Below the pieces are notes generated by a model. The model made no database searches. It saw only the letters and a list, made by a program, of their open reading frames with translations, and was not told the DNA's origin. A program made the position numbers and the translations under genes. From Alphaproteobacteria bacterium (GTDB lineage: Bacteria > Pseudomonadota > Alphaproteobacteria > Sphingomonadales > Sphingomonadaceae): a stretch of 7,824 bases of DNA. The stretch covers positions 1 to 7,824 of the forward strand of contig JAQGLD010000496.1 of the NCBI GenBank assembly GCA_028293055.1. The letters are read 5' to 3'. How positions within the stretch are numbered: position 1 is the stretch's first letter; each line of letters begins with the position of its first letter. This document shows, piece by piece, positions 1-5,018 of this stretch.

Positions 1-110
1 AGCTCGTGGCCGGCGCGAGTGCCCGCAAGCAGCAATCCGGCGAGGCTGTCGACGAATCCCGCCTTGGCATCGCCATGCATCGGCGTGCAGATCGCTACCT
101 TGCTTCCCAT
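1..110 (-). CDS. Partial protein, 5' end only, possibly glycosyltransferase-like
   Basis: This is the N-terminal part (about 36 codons) of a leftward gene that leaves the window at base 1. It starts at an ATG whose complement is at 108-110 and reads MGSKVAICTPMHGDAKAGF, followed by a leucine/alanine-rich stretch. The pattern of a hydrophobic strand, then CTPMHG, then a predicted helix resembles the start of GT-A-like glycosyltransferase or glycosyltransferase-related hypothetical proteins. That is a family-style impression from few residues, not an identification. The nearest purine-rich motif (AGCAGGA on the minus strand) abuts the ATG, closer than ideal, so the start is not certain. No other ATG, GTG or TTG lies in frame for at least 60 bases upstream. 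The gene is divergent from the PGPGW-type gene. Confidence 0.5.
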   Translation of the reverse strand, partial: MGSKVAICTPMHGDAKAGFVDSLAGLLLAGTRAGHE

Positions 111-230
111 TCCTGCTTTCTCCGGCCGGCCGGACGCTCTTTCGGGCGGCGCACGGCCGCTGGCAAGAGCAGGCCCGCCGAGCGACGACCCGTCTTGCAC
201 TCCTAACACACCAGCCCCACATATCGTCCG

Positions 231-237
231 AGAGGAG
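231..237 (+). promoter_or_regulatory. Ribosome binding site deciding a GTG start
   Basis: AGAGGAG lies 6 bases before the GTG at 244. It selects this GTG over the ATG at 19 in the same frame. The stretch from 19 to 243 encodes no recognisable domain and overlaps the divergent gene at 1-110. Confidence 0.7.
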
Positions 238-243
238 CTTGCA

Positions 244-552
244 GTGACCCATCTTCCCCCCGTCCGGATCGGCCTGGTCGTGATCGGATTCATCCTGATG
301 GCGCTTGCGCCGATCGTCGGGCCGATACCGGGCCCGGGCGGACTCCTGTTCTTCGCCGCCGGCCTCTCGCTGGTGCTCAAATATAGCGGCTGGGCGAAGC
401 GCATGTATGTCCGGTTCAAGCGCAAGCACCCGAAGAAGGGCCAATGGGCCGACTGGGGCCTGCGCCGGCGCAGCCACAAGAGGCGCGAGGCGCTGCGGCT
501 CGAACGCGAGGCCGCGGCCGCCGAGCATTGCCCGGCGGGCATGGCCGATTGA
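244..552 (+). CDS. Small PGPGW-type transmembrane protein
   Basis: This 102-residue inner-membrane protein is of unknown function. A hydrophobic segment covers about residues 8-26 and is followed by PIPGPG (27-32). A second hydrophobic segment (33-46) follows, then YSGWAKR. A very basic cytoplasmic tail has many Arg/Lys from about residue 52, with an Ala/Glu-rich end. The PGPG turn between two short membrane helices followed by a Trp matches the PGPGW family of putative transmembrane proteins, for which no biochemical role is established. The start is GTG at 244, chosen for its AGAGGAG 6 bases upstream; the same frame is open back to 19 but without domain content. Its TGA stop overlaps the -35 hexamer proposed for the rpmH promoter. 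The position just upstream of the RNase P/YidC block, and the positive tail, do not by themselves show a link to membrane insertion. Confidence 0.8.
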   Translation: MTHLPPVRIGLVVIGFILMALAPIVGPIPGPGGLLFFAAGLSLVLKYSGWAKRMYVRFKRKHPKKGQWADWGLRRRSHKRREALRLEREAAAAEHCPAGMAD

Positions 553-577
553 CTTTGGCGGCGCCCTTGCCTATCGG
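549..577 (+). promoter_or_regulatory. Candidate sigma-70 promoter for rpmH-rnpA operon
   Basis: TTGACT (549-554), a 17-base spacer, then TATCGG (572-577) fits a housekeeping promoter. The -35 is 5/6 to consensus and the -10 keeps its TAT. It would start transcription near 584, giving a leader of nearly 60 bases before rpmH. The -35 overlaps the TGA stop of the upstream gene, so the spacing is extremely compact. This is sequence inspection only. Confidence 0.45.
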
Positions 578-589
578 ACCCGCCATGAC

Positions 590-621
590 GGCCGCGTTGC
601 GAAGCGCGGCCATTTTAATTC
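590..621 (+). promoter_or_regulatory. Hairpin with U-rich tail upstream of rpmH (attenuator or terminator)
   Basis: GGCCGCG (590-596) pairs perfectly with CGCGGCC (605-611). The inner bases add a U-G and a U-A pair, closing a GCGA loop (599-602), which is a GNRA-type tetraloop. ATTTTAATT follows immediately (612-620). This has the form of an intrinsic terminator with a short U tract. It lies downstream of the proposed rpmH promoter and 19 bases before the Shine-Dalgarno. It could be a transcription attenuator or structured leader for the L34 operon, or simply the terminator of the preceding membrane-protein gene. Confidence 0.5.
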
Positions 622-629
622 CAGATTTC

Positions 630-634
630 AAGGA
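630..634 (+). promoter_or_regulatory. Shine-Dalgarno shared by rpmH and rnpA starts
   Basis: AAGGA lies 7 bases before the rpmH ATG (642), a good distance. It directly abuts the in-frame rnpA ATG (635), a poor distance. The two ATGs are separated by 4 bases. If rnpA starts at 635, both genes would depend on one ribosome-loading site and L34 would be strongly favoured. No other Shine-Dalgarno for rnpA is visible. Confidence 0.6.
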
Positions 635-1201
635 ATGAGCGATGAAGCGCACCTTCCAGCCGAGCAATCTCGTGCGCAAACGGCGTCACGGTTTCCGGGC
701 TCGGACTGCAACCGTGGGGGGCCGCAAGGTCCTGGCAGCCCGCCGCGCCCGCGGCCGCAAGAAGCTGTCGGCCTAGTCCGCGCGAGCGGCTCGGACGTCA
801 GCGTCGACACCAGCCTTCGCGCCACCGGCGCGGACGCCACCAGCAGCCTGAACATCCTCACCCGGCGCGCCGACTTCCTGGCGGCGAACCGTGGGAAACG
901 CGCGCCGATGCCCGGATTCGTCCTGCTCGTCCGCGAGCGCGACGATGGCGACCCGACCATCCGGCTCGGAATCACGGTCAGCAAGAAAGTCGGCAATGCG
1001 GTCGTGCGCAACCGGATGAAGCGGCGCTTCAGGGCGATCGCCCGCGAGCTGCTCCATATCCGCGGCCTCGCCGGGGCCGACCATGTCCTGATCGGCCGTC
1101 CGGGCGGGATCGAGCGCGATTTCACCCTGCTCCGCTCCGAATTCGAAAAGGCCCTGGCCAAGGTCGCAGCGGGCCAGGCGCAGTCGCGGCCGGCCCGATG
1201 A
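635..1201 (+). CDS. rnpA: RNase P protein component, with N-terminal extension overlapping rpmH
   Basis: This is the protein subunit of ribonuclease P, which helps the RNA subunit cleave 5' leaders from tRNA precursors. The conserved domain begins around residue 72 ([16 protein letters not shown]) and includes [14 protein letters not shown] core sequence (here [10 protein letters not shown]). The hallmark RNR motif is [13 protein letters not shown] at residues 119-131, and the domain ends at residue 188; the domain alone is about 117 residues, the usual size. The start is unusual. In this frame there is no ATG, GTG or TTG between 638 and 907, and the ATG at 908 would delete the conserved N-terminal part. 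The nearest canonical start is ATG 635, giving a 71-residue extension that covers all of rpmH in another frame. Codons from 776 to 850, outside rpmH, have G or C at 24 of 25 third positions, against 16 and 17 of 25 at first and second. The region therefore looks translated. The alternative is a non-canonical CTG at 848, which has no visible Shine-Dalgarno. The stop overlaps yidD (ATGA). The identity is certain; the start is not. Confidence 0.85.
   Translation: MSDEAHLPAEQSRAQTASRFPGSDCNRGGPQGPGSPPRPRPQEAVGLVRASGSDVSVDTSLRATGADATSSLNILTRRADFLAANRGKRAPMPGFVLLVRERDDGDPTIRLGITVSKKVGNAVVRNRMKRRFRAIARELLHIRGLAGADHVLIGRPGGIERDFTLLRSEFEKALAKVAAGQAQSRPAR
642..776 (+). CDS. rpmH: 50S ribosomal protein L34
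   Basis: The product is a 44-residue, highly basic protein of the large ribosomal subunit. It begins [20 protein letters not shown], continues with [10 protein letters not shown], and ends in an Arg/Lys-rich tail with KKLSA. The length and the KRTFQPS...HGFRAR signature are diagnostic. It is too short for many gene callers. The start is ATG at 642, with AAGGA 7 bases upstream. It heads the operon with rnpA, yidD, yidC and engB, as in most bacteria. Expression is probably driven by the promoter at 549-577 through the hairpin leader at 590-621. The entire gene lies inside an out-of-frame open extension of rnpA. That may constrain its synonymous sites and couple L34 synthesis to RNase P protein synthesis. 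The identity is certain. Confidence 0.97.
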   Translation: MKRTFQPSNLVRKRRHGFRARTATVGGRKVLAARRARGRKKLSA

Positions 1202-1410
1202 TCGCGCGGTTGCTCATCCTGATCGCGAAAGGCTGGCAGGTCGGACCCTCGCGCATGCTTCCGCCGAGCTGCCGGTTCCAGCCAAGCTGCTCGGCCTATG
1301 CAATCACCGCGCTTCGGCGCTATGGGGCGCTTCGCGGAAGCTGGCTTGCCGCGCGAAGGCTGCTCAGATGCCATCCCTGGGGGGGCTCTGGCTATGATCC
1401 GGTACCTTAG
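1198..1410 (+). CDS. yidD: Membrane protein insertion efficiency factor YidD
   Basis: This 70-residue protein of the YidD family (formerly DUF37) is thought to sit at the inner face of the cytoplasmic membrane and help YidC/Sec insert membrane proteins. An N-terminal amphipathic stretch ([16 protein letters not shown]) precedes the conserved cysteine region [11 protein letters not shown] (residues 25-35). The C-terminal signature [13 protein letters not shown] closes the protein. The length is normal. The ATG overlaps the rnpA stop (ATGA at 1198-1201), which implies translational coupling. yidC follows 24 bases after the stop. The order rnpA-yidD-yidC is typical and confirms the assignment. 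Confidence 0.95.
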   Translation: MIARLLILIAKGWQVGPSRMLPPSCRFQPSCSAYAITALRRYGALRGSWLAARRLLRCHPWGGSGYDPVP

Positions 1411-1423
1411 GGGCCAGAATTTT

Positions 1424-1429
1424 AGGGGA
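1424..1429 (+). promoter_or_regulatory. Ribosome binding site for the TTG start of yidC
   Basis: AGGGGA ends 5 bases before the TTG at 1435. No ATG or GTG in frame gives the conserved NEQRN start, so this site supports TTG as the yidC initiator. Confidence 0.7.
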
Positions 1430-1434
1430 CTGAA

Positions 1435-3144
1435 TTGAACGAGCAGCGCAACCTGATCCTGGCGGTCGTCCTGTCGGCGCTTGTCCTCGTCGGCTGGGGC
1501 CTGGTGTCCCAGCATTATTTCCCGCCCTCGACCAAGGTGGTCAACGGCAAACAGGTGCCGGTGACGAAGCCCGAATCCAATCCGATCGCCAACGGCGCGA
1601 CCGCCGTGCGCGACCGCAAGATCGTGCTCGCCGAGGCCCCGCGAGTCGCCATCGCCACGCCTCGCCTCGCCGGCTCGATCAACCTCAAGGGCGCTCGGAT
1701 CGACGATCTCGTCCTCACCCAGCAGCGCCAGACGATCGACCGCAACTCGCCGCCCGTCCGCCTGCTCTCGCCGGCCGGGACGCCCGACGCCTATTTCGCC
1801 GGCTTCGGCTGGACAGGCGAGGGCACGATCCTCCCCGGGCCGGACACGGTCTGGACTCCGAGCGGCAATCAGCTGGCCCCGAACACGCCCGTGACCCTGA
1901 GCTGGGACAACGGCCACGGCCAGCTCTTCCAGATCCGGCTCTCGGTCGACGACGGCTACATGTTCCAGGTCGATCAGAGAATCGCCAACCATGGCGCTGG
2001 CGCAGTCGCCGCGCGGCCCTATGCGCTCGTCAGCCGCGCCACCGCCACCAAGGATCCGTCGACCTGGACGCAGCATGTCGGCCCGGTCGGCGTGTTCGAC
2101 GGGGCCGCCAATTACAAGTTCAACTACAAGAACATCACCGAGGACGGCGACCAGCATTTCTCGACCAATGGCGGCTGGATCGGCTTCAGCGACAAATATT
2201 GGCTGACCGCGGTGATCCCCAACCAGTCGAGCGCGGTCGACGCCGCCTTCCGCAGGGGCCCGAGCGGCAGCTTCCAGGCCGATTTCTCGCCACCGCCGGC
2301 GATCGTCCCTCCTGGCCGGGCGCTCGGCTACCAGTCGCTCTTCTTCGCCGGCGCGAAGGAAGTGGAACTGCTCAACCGCTACCAGAACCAGCTCGGGGTC
2401 GCCAAGTTCGACAAGGCGATCGACTGGGGCTGGTTCGAATGGTTCATGAAGCCGATCTTCATGCTGCTGCGCTGGCTCTACGCCCAGATCGGCAATTTCG
2501 GGGTCGCGATCATCTGCCTGACCCTGATCATCCGCGGCCTGATGTTCCCGATCGCTCAGAAGCAGTTCAAGTCGATGGCGTCGATGCGAACCCTCCAGCC
2601 CAAGATCGCGGCGCTGCAGGAACGCCACAAGGACGACAAGCCGAGACTTCAGCAGGAGACGCTCAAGCTCTACCAGGAGGAGAAGGTCAATCCGATCGCC
2701 GGCTGCCTTCCGGTCGTGCTGCAGATCCCGGTCTTCTACGCCCTCTACAAGGTGCTGAGCGTGTCGGTGGAGATGCGCCACAAGCCGTTCGTGCTGTGGC
2801 TGCACGATCTCTCGGCGCCGGATCCGCTGACCCCGATCAACCTGTTCGGCTATCTGCCGTTCAACCCGCCCTCGATCCTCCATCTCGGAGTGCTCCCGAT
2901 CCTGCTCGGAGTCACGATGTGGTACCAGATGCGGCTCAACCCGCCGCCGCCGGACCCGGTCCAGAAGCAGATGTTCGCGCTGATGCCGTGGATGATGATG
3001 TTCTTCTTCGCGCCGCTAGCGGCGGGGCTGCAGCTTTATTATGTCTGCAACAACCTGTTCACCATCGCCCAGCAGACCTTCCTGTACAGCCGCCATCCGG
3101 GGATGCGGGCGGCCGCGGCGACAGCCGCCAAGCCGCCAAAGTGA
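1435..3144 (+). CDS. yidC: Membrane protein insertase YidC
   Basis: This 569-residue inner-membrane insertase of the YidC/Oxa1/Alb3 family inserts and folds membrane proteins alone or with SecYEG. The N-terminus NEQRNLILAVVLSALVLVGW holds the first membrane helix (about residues 6-24). A large periplasmic beta-sandwich domain follows (about 40-340), as in Gram-negative YidC. The conserved insertase core has a helix around 355-375 with the catalytic-groove arginine at R367 (LIIRGLMFP). A cytoplasmic charged hairpin (about 378-418) comes next. Further helices begin at about 420 (NPIAGCLPVVLQIPVFYALY), 483 and 513 (MFALMPWMMMFFFAPL). The length matches alphaproteobacterial YidC. It starts with TTG behind AGGGGA, which may moderate output relative to rpmH. 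Its TGA overlaps the GTG of engB. The short C-terminal tail is Ala/Lys/Pro-rich. The identity is certain. Confidence 0.97.
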   Translation: MNEQRNLILAVVLSALVLVGWGLVSQHYFPPSTKVVNGKQVPVTKPESNPIANGATAVRDRKIVLAEAPRVAIATPRLAGSINLKGARIDDLVLTQQRQTIDRNSPPVRLLSPAGTPDAYFAGFGWTGEGTILPGPDTVWTPSGNQLAPNTPVTLSWDNGHGQLFQIRLSVDDGYMFQVDQRIANHGAGAVAARPYALVSRATATKDPSTWTQHVGPVGVFDGAANYKFNYKNITEDGDQHFSTNGGWIGFSDKYWLTAVIPNQSSAVDAAFRRGPSGSFQADFSPPPAIVPPGRALGYQSLFFAGAKEVELLNRYQNQLGVAKFDKAIDWGWFEWFMKPIFMLLRWLYAQIGNFGVAIICLTLIIRGLMFPIAQKQFKSMASMRTLQPKIAALQERHKDDKPRLQQETLKLYQEEKVNPIAGCLPVVLQIPVFYALYKVLSVSVEMRHKPFVLWLHDLSAPDPLTPINLFGYLPFNPPSILHLGVLPILLGVTMWYQMRLNPPPPDPVQKQMFALMPWMMMFFFAPLAAGLQLYYVCNNLFTIAQQTFLYSRHPGMRAAAATAAKPPK

Positions 3145-3779
3145 ACGACGAGGCGGAAGATCTGGACGAGACCGCCCGGAAGCTGTTTTCCGGGCCGGTC
3201 GCGTTCCTGAAGTCCGCGCCGAGCCTGCAATTCCTGCCCGACGCGGCGGTGCCGGAGGTCGCGTTCGCGGGCCGCTCGAATGTCGGCAAGTCGTCGCTGC
3301 TCAACAAGCTCACCAACCGCAACTCGCTCGCCCGCACCTCGAACACGCCGGGGCGAACCCAGGAACTGAACTTCTTCGATGTCGGCGAGCCGCTTCGCTT
3401 CCGGCTGGTCGACATGCCCGGCTACGGCTTCGCGCAGGCGCCCAAGGATGTGGTCAAGAAGTGGCGCTTCCTGGTCAACGACTATCTGCGCGGGCGCCAG
3501 GTGCTCAAGCGCGCTTTGGTGCTGATCGACAGCCGGCATGGGATCAAGCCGGTCGACCTCGATGTGATGAAGATGCTCGACGATGCGGCGGTCAGCTATC
3601 ACCTCGTTCTGACCAAGGCCGACAAGATCAAGGCGAGCGAGCTCGCCGCGGTCGACGAGGCGACCGCCGCGGAGGCGAGAAAGCATCCGGCGGCACATCC
3701 CGAGATCATCGCCACATCGGCCGAAGGCGGGCTTGGGATCGATCAGCTGCGGCGGGCGGTCCTGGAAGCCACGCTTTGA
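3141..3779 (+). CDS. engB: Ribosome biogenesis GTP-binding protein YsxC/EngB
   Basis: This 212-residue TRAFAC-class GTPase (YihA/YsxC/EngB) acts in late assembly of the large ribosomal subunit. All G motifs are visible: G1 GRSNVGKS (residues 44-51), G2 TPGRT (69-73), G3 DMPGYG (91-96), G4 TKAD (158-161) and G5 SAE (193-195). The length is normal for the family. The start is GTG at 3141, overlapping the yidC stop in GTGA. This gives an acidic N-terminus (NDEAEDLDETARKLF) of the expected size. The frame is open far upstream through yidC, but only as an antisense-free shadow of a GC-rich gene. Placement after yidC is typical of Alphaproteobacteria. A strong hairpin follows the stop within 5 bases and probably ends the operon. 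Confidence 0.96.
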   Translation: MNDEAEDLDETARKLFSGPVAFLKSAPSLQFLPDAAVPEVAFAGRSNVGKSSLLNKLTNRNSLARTSNTPGRTQELNFFDVGEPLRFRLVDMPGYGFAQAPKDVVKKWRFLVNDYLRGRQVLKRALVLIDSRHGIKPVDLDVMKMLDDAAVSYHLVLTKADKIKASELAAVDEATAAEARKHPAAHPEIIATSAEGGLGIDQLRRAVLEATL

Positions 3780-3783
3780 TAAA

Positions 3784-3811
3784 TTCCTTCCCTGCTTTTG
3801 CAGGGGAGGAA
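3784..3811. terminator. Bidirectional hairpin terminator between engB and folE
   Basis: TTCCTTCCCTGC (3784-3795) and GCAGGGGAGGAA (3800-3811) pair over 12 positions, with a single G-U wobble and a TTTT loop. The structure fills the gap between the convergent stops of engB (3779) and folE (3813). On the minus strand TTTATC follows the arm; on the plus strand there is no real U run. It is therefore a better terminator for folE by sequence, but it probably serves both genes. It may also protect 3' ends. Confidence 0.75.
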
Positions 3812-3812
3812 C

Positions 3813-4430
3813 TTAATACCCCATCAGGGCAAGGACTTCTCGGCGGCTTCTCTCGTCTTCCCTGAATACGCCCATCATACGGCTGGTGGTCATCATGACG
3901 CCGGGCGTGTGCACGCCGCGGGCGGTCATGCAGGCGTGGGTCGCCTCGATCACCACCGCGGCTCCGAGCGGATTGAGATTGTCCCAGACGCAGTCGGCGA
4001 CCTCGGCGGTCAGCCTTTCCTGGACCTGGAGGCGGCGGGCGAAGCCGTGGAGGACTCGGGCGAGCTTGGAGATTCCGACCACCCGGTCGCGCGGCAAATA
4101 GGCGATCGACGCCTTGCCGATGATAGGCGCCATATGGTGCTCGCAATGCGACTGGAAGGGTATGTCCCTGAGCAGGACGATCTCGTCATAGCCGCCGACC
4201 TCCTCGAAGGTGCGGCTGAGATGGTGGGCCGGATCCTCCTCATAGCCCCTGGCATATTCCTTCCAGGCCCGAGCGACCCGCGCCGGAGTGTCGAGCAGCC
4301 CTTCGCGGTCGGGATCGTCGCCGGCCCATCGGATCAGGGTGCGGACCGCATCCTGGACGCTGTCGGGCACTGCTATCTTGGGAGAGCCCTGGACGAGATC
4401 GCCGTCGGGCGGGTCGGTCTCGTCGTGCAT
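3813..4430 (-). CDS. folE: GTP cyclohydrolase I
   Basis: This 205-residue type IA GTP cyclohydrolase (FolE) converts GTP to 7,8-dihydroneopterin triphosphate and formate, the first step of tetrahydrofolate synthesis. The zinc and active-site residues are present in QSHCEHHM (residues 93-100): Cys96 and His99 bind zinc and His98 is catalytic. The third zinc ligand is Cys167 in [11 protein letters not shown], with the conserved His165 beside it. The motifs [14 protein letters not shown] and [11 protein letters not shown] are also typical. The intact zinc site argues for the classical enzyme rather than the zinc-independent FolE2. The start ATG (complement 4428-4430) has AAGGGG 8 bases upstream. 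The gene is convergent with engB and begins 23 bases after the encoded CCA of a tRNA-Arg gene, so it is likely co-transcribed with that tRNA. The two share no obvious function. Confidence 0.97.
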   Translation of the reverse strand: MHDETDPPDGDLVQGSPKIAVPDSVQDAVRTLIRWAGDDPDREGLLDTPARVARAWKEYARGYEEDPAHHLSRTFEEVGGYDEIVLLRDIPFQSHCEHHMAPIIGKASIAYLPRDRVVGISKLARVLHGFARRLQVQERLTAEVADCVWDNLNPLGAAVVIEATHACMTARGVHTPGVMMTTSRMMGVFREDERSRREVLALMGY

Positions 4431-4438
4431 GCTGCGAA

Positions 4439-4444
4439 CCCCTT
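4439..4444 (-). promoter_or_regulatory. Ribosome binding site of folE in the tRNA-folE spacer
   Basis: AAGGGG on the minus strand lies 8 bases before the folE ATG. It sits in the 23-base spacer between the tRNA 3' CCA and folE. If the tRNA is excised, this would be almost the whole 5' leader of the remaining folE mRNA. Confidence 0.65.
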
Positions 4445-4453
4445 GTAAGCGGT

Positions 4454-4530
4454 TGGCGACCCCGACAGGATTCGAACCTGTGGCCCTCAGATTAGGAATC
4501 TGATGCTCTATCCTGCTGAGCTACGGGGTC
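4454..4530 (-). tRNA. tRNA-Arg (anticodon CCT)
   Basis: The 77-base gene folds into a complete cloverleaf. The acceptor stem is GACCCCG with CGGGGTC, and the D stem is GCTC/GAGC. The anticodon stem is TCAGA/TCTGA around the loop TTCCTAA (anticodon CCT, complement at 4494-4496). The T arm is ACAGG-TTCGAAT-CCTGT. The discriminator base is G73 and the 3' CCA is encoded (complement 4454-4456). It decodes AGG, a codon usually infrequent in GC-rich genomes. A promoter-like sequence lies just upstream at 4541-4569, and folE lies 23 bases downstream on the same strand. There is no sign of an integrated element at its 3' end. Confidence 0.97.
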
Positions 4531-4540
4531 GCTCCGCCGG

Positions 4541-4569
4541 GAGGTAAGGCGCCAGGGCGGCCTGGTCAA
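4541..4569 (-). promoter_or_regulatory. Candidate promoter of tRNA-Arg (and folE)
   Basis: On the minus strand TTGACC (complement 4564-4569), a 17-base spacer and TACCTC (complement 4541-4546) place a start site a few bases before the tRNA 5' end at 4530. The -35 is 5/6 to consensus and overlaps the stop codon of the DUF1178 gene. The -10 is weak. The geometry is right for a tRNA promoter. Confidence 0.4.
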
Positions 4570-5018
4570 TTCTCCTCGCCCGGCTCCACGACCGGGAAAG
4601 GCAAGGGCGCGACCGGAATTCCGTCCTCGACGAGGCTCTCGGCCTGCTCGCGGGTCGCGCGGCCGTGGATCGAGCGTGCGGCCGCTTCGCCCAGATGGAT
4701 CGCTCGCGCCTCGTCGGCGAAACGGTCGCCGACCGCTTCGCTATTCTCCAGCATGGTCTTCTGGACCGCGGCAGCGGTGGCGAGCATCGCCTTGATCCTC
4801 TCCGGATCGGCCGTGGCCAGCTCGGACGCACCAGCCGCCGGCCTGCTATTGGCCTTGGCCGGAACCGCCGGCGCCATCGGCGCCTTTGCGACCTGGGAAG
4901 ACCCGCAGAGCGGACAGGAGACGAGCCCCCTCGCCTGCTGGTCGTCAAATTCGTCCGACGAGCCGAACCAGGCCTCGAACACGTGGCCGGACGGGCATTT
5001 GAGATCGAAGATGATCAA
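4566..5018 (-). CDS. DUF1178 family zinc-ribbon-like protein
   Basis: This 150-residue cytoplasmic protein belongs to the DUF1178 family, whose function is not established. The N-terminal third carries the family signature LKCPSGHVFEAWF (residues 6-18), then an FxxQxARGL segment and CPLCG (35-39). Cys8, His12, Cys35 and Cys38 would suit a zinc-ribbon-like metal site; metal binding is inference. The C-terminal part is Ala/Glu-rich and helical, ending EPGEEN. The start is taken as TTG at 5018, giving MIIFDLKC, the usual family N-terminus. It overlaps the Nit stop in TTGA, which implies translational coupling. A longer frame upstream reads through the Nit gene and lacks family similarity. The pairing with a Nit-type amidase is common in Alphaproteobacteria, often near a glutaredoxin gene, which is not seen here. 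Confidence 0.87.
   Translation of the reverse strand: MIIFDLKCPSGHVFEAWFGSSDEFDDQQARGLVSCPLCGSSQVAKAPMAPAVPAKANSRPAAGASELATADPERIKAMLATAAAVQKTMLENSEAVGDRFADEARAIHLGEAAARSIHGRATREQAESLVEDGIPVAPLPFPVVEPGEEN

Noticed and set aside
195..225. TTGCAC...CATATC as a promoter for the PGPGW-type gene
   Set aside because: The 19-base spacer and weak hexamers would start transcription at the ribosome binding site. The match is too poor to list.
19..243. Longer start for the PGPGW-type gene at ATG 19
   Set aside because: The extension overlaps the divergent gene and encodes no domain, whereas GTG 244 has a well-placed AGAGGAG.
1407..1428. Two TTAGGGG copies 15 bases apart before yidC
   Set aside because: The first is part of the yidD stop and the second is the yidC ribosome binding site. 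This is too short to treat as a repeat or operator.
628..2883. Very long (751-codon) open frame on the minus strand opposite rnpA, yidD and yidC
   Set aside because: It lies antisense to three certain genes. Its translation is Arg/Asp/Glu/Leu-rich low-complexity sequence typical of the complement of GC-rich codons, with no recognisable motifs.
2199..3140. In-frame upstream extension of engB through yidC
   Set aside because: The frame is open only because of high G+C. The GTG at 3141 gives the normal EngB length and a GTGA overlap, and the upstream translation is shadow sequence of yidC.
4454..4530. tRNA-Arg as an attachment site of an integrated element
   Set aside because: No duplicated tRNA 3' end, integrase or atypical composition is visible on either side.
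4552..4565. CCAGG-GCGG-CCTGG hairpin just after the DUF1178 stop
   Set aside because: It is a short stem without a U tract and lies within the proposed tRNA promoter spacer. It is not a convincing terminator.
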